Shown here piece by piece: positions 5,586 to 5,940 of a stretch of 5,940 nucleotides of DNA. The first letter of the stretch is position 1, and every line of letters begins with the position of its first letter. The notes under the pieces were generated by a model. The model was not told the origin of the DNA. It saw only the letters and a program-made list of their open reading frames with translations, and searched no databases. The position numbers and the translations under genes were made by a program. The DNA is taken from positions 1 through 5,940 of the forward strand of contig JAFTNI010000102.1 of the NCBI GenBank assembly GCA_017451975.1. Direction: 5' to 3'. Source of the stretch: Clostridia bacterium. GTDB taxonomy: Bacteria; Bacillota; Clostridia; Oscillospirales; CAG-272.

Positions 5586-5940
5586 CGTTAACGTACCCAC
5601 CTATTGCTTCTTTTACCTCTGCGAGGTCCTCGCGGTATGTGATACCGTACCATTTATCTGCATTTTTAAATACTTTTACAGTTGCTTTGCCTGTTTCAAG
5701 CGCCTTGGAAATTACGGAGGGAATGAAAAATTCATCCTTCATAAGGTCTGCATTCGCAAGGAAAGCGGTAAATTCTTCTTCGAGAATATCGAAAATATCG
5801 GGTGTAAGCCCCCAAAGGTTCATAGAAACGGGAACGTCCTTTGTGAACGTATATCTGTATCCGTCTTTTTCATAGCTGCCGTCGGAGCAGATTTTCGTCA
5901 TTTCCGTAACCTTCTTGAGGTAGCCGCCCTCTGTTTCGCA
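5563..5940 (-). CDS. Sugar nucleotidyltransferase, C-terminal part (5' end outside window)
   Basis: The frame is open to the edge of the window; an ATG at 5901 is internal, because the codons before it continue the protein (GGYLKKVTE). What is visible is the C-terminal 125 residues. They include DVPVSMNLWGLTPDIFDILE, then DEFFIPSVISKALETGKATVKVF and NADKWYGITYREDLAEVKEAI. This matches, from memory, the end of roughly 300-residue nucleotidyltransferases of the glucose-1-phosphate uridylyl/thymidylyltransferase type that often sit beside NahK-like kinases. The N-terminal nucleotide-binding motif (G-x-G-T/S-R) lies outside the window and could not be checked. With nahK immediately downstream and overlapping, the likely job is making UDP-GlcNAc or UDP-GalNAc from the kinase product. 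The exact nucleotide and sugar are unknown. Confidence 0.8.
   Translation of the reverse strand, partial: CETEGGYLKKVTEMTKICSDGSYEKDGYRYTFTKDVPVSMNLWGLTPDIFDILEEEFTAFLANADLMKDEFFIPSVISKALETGKATVKVFKNADKWYGITYREDLAEVKEAIGGYVNDGLYEGI

Noticed and set aside
4614..5591. Long plus-strand open frame (325 codons) opposite nahK
   Set aside because: It is antisense to a kinase gene with clear motifs along its whole length. The product has no recognisable domain and is rich in Arg, His, Cys and Val, as expected of a shadow frame.

Overview
The window looks like ordinary chromosome from an anaerobic, probably gut-dwelling member of the Firmicutes (Clostridia-like). That placement is an inference from several signs: Gram-positive-style Shine-Dalgarno sequences (GGAGGTG, AAAGGAG), sigma-A-type promoters, intrinsic terminators, frequent ATA isoleucine codons, and a gene set (YitT-family membrane protein, 11-helix sodium symporter, SLOG-fold protein, N-acetylhexosamine kinase) common in that group. 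I see no mobile element, CRISPR array, tRNA or rRNA.

Layout. 1-656 (+) is the C-terminal half of a PLP-dependent class V aminotransferase / cysteine-desulfurase-family protein that starts before the window; a hairpin follows at 660-690. 784-1707 (+) is a YitT-family membrane protein with its own promoter (TTGACA-17-TAAAAT, extended -10) and a terminator-like hairpin at 1711-1744. From there on every gene is on the minus strand. Read in the direction of transcription these are: a sugar nucleotidyltransferase (5563-5940, its 5' end outside the window), which overlaps an N-acetylhexosamine 1-kinase, nahK (4518-5585), with a strong terminator; a small SLOG-fold protein (4009-4362) with its own promoter; a sodium-dependent amino-acid-type symporter of the NSS/SNF family (2527-3894, GTG start); and a two-gene membrane unit made of a 177-residue four-helix protein (1915-2448) and a 51-residue single-helix protein (1747-1902).

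How they fit together. The kinase and nucleotidyltransferase make a coherent pair: phosphorylation of GlcNAc/GalNAc at C1, then activation to a nucleotide sugar. This would suit salvage of host- or mucin-derived aminosugars. The other genes appear to be independent single-gene transcription units.

The least explained part is 1747-2448. The two membrane proteins there share an ungapped pattern, D-x7-[RK]-I-x4-L-x3-P-x2-A-[LV], which occurs twice in the larger protein and once in the smaller, and the larger gene also carries an exact 22-bp in-register direct repeat. The promoter of this unit lies inside the terminator hairpin of the upstream symporter gene.
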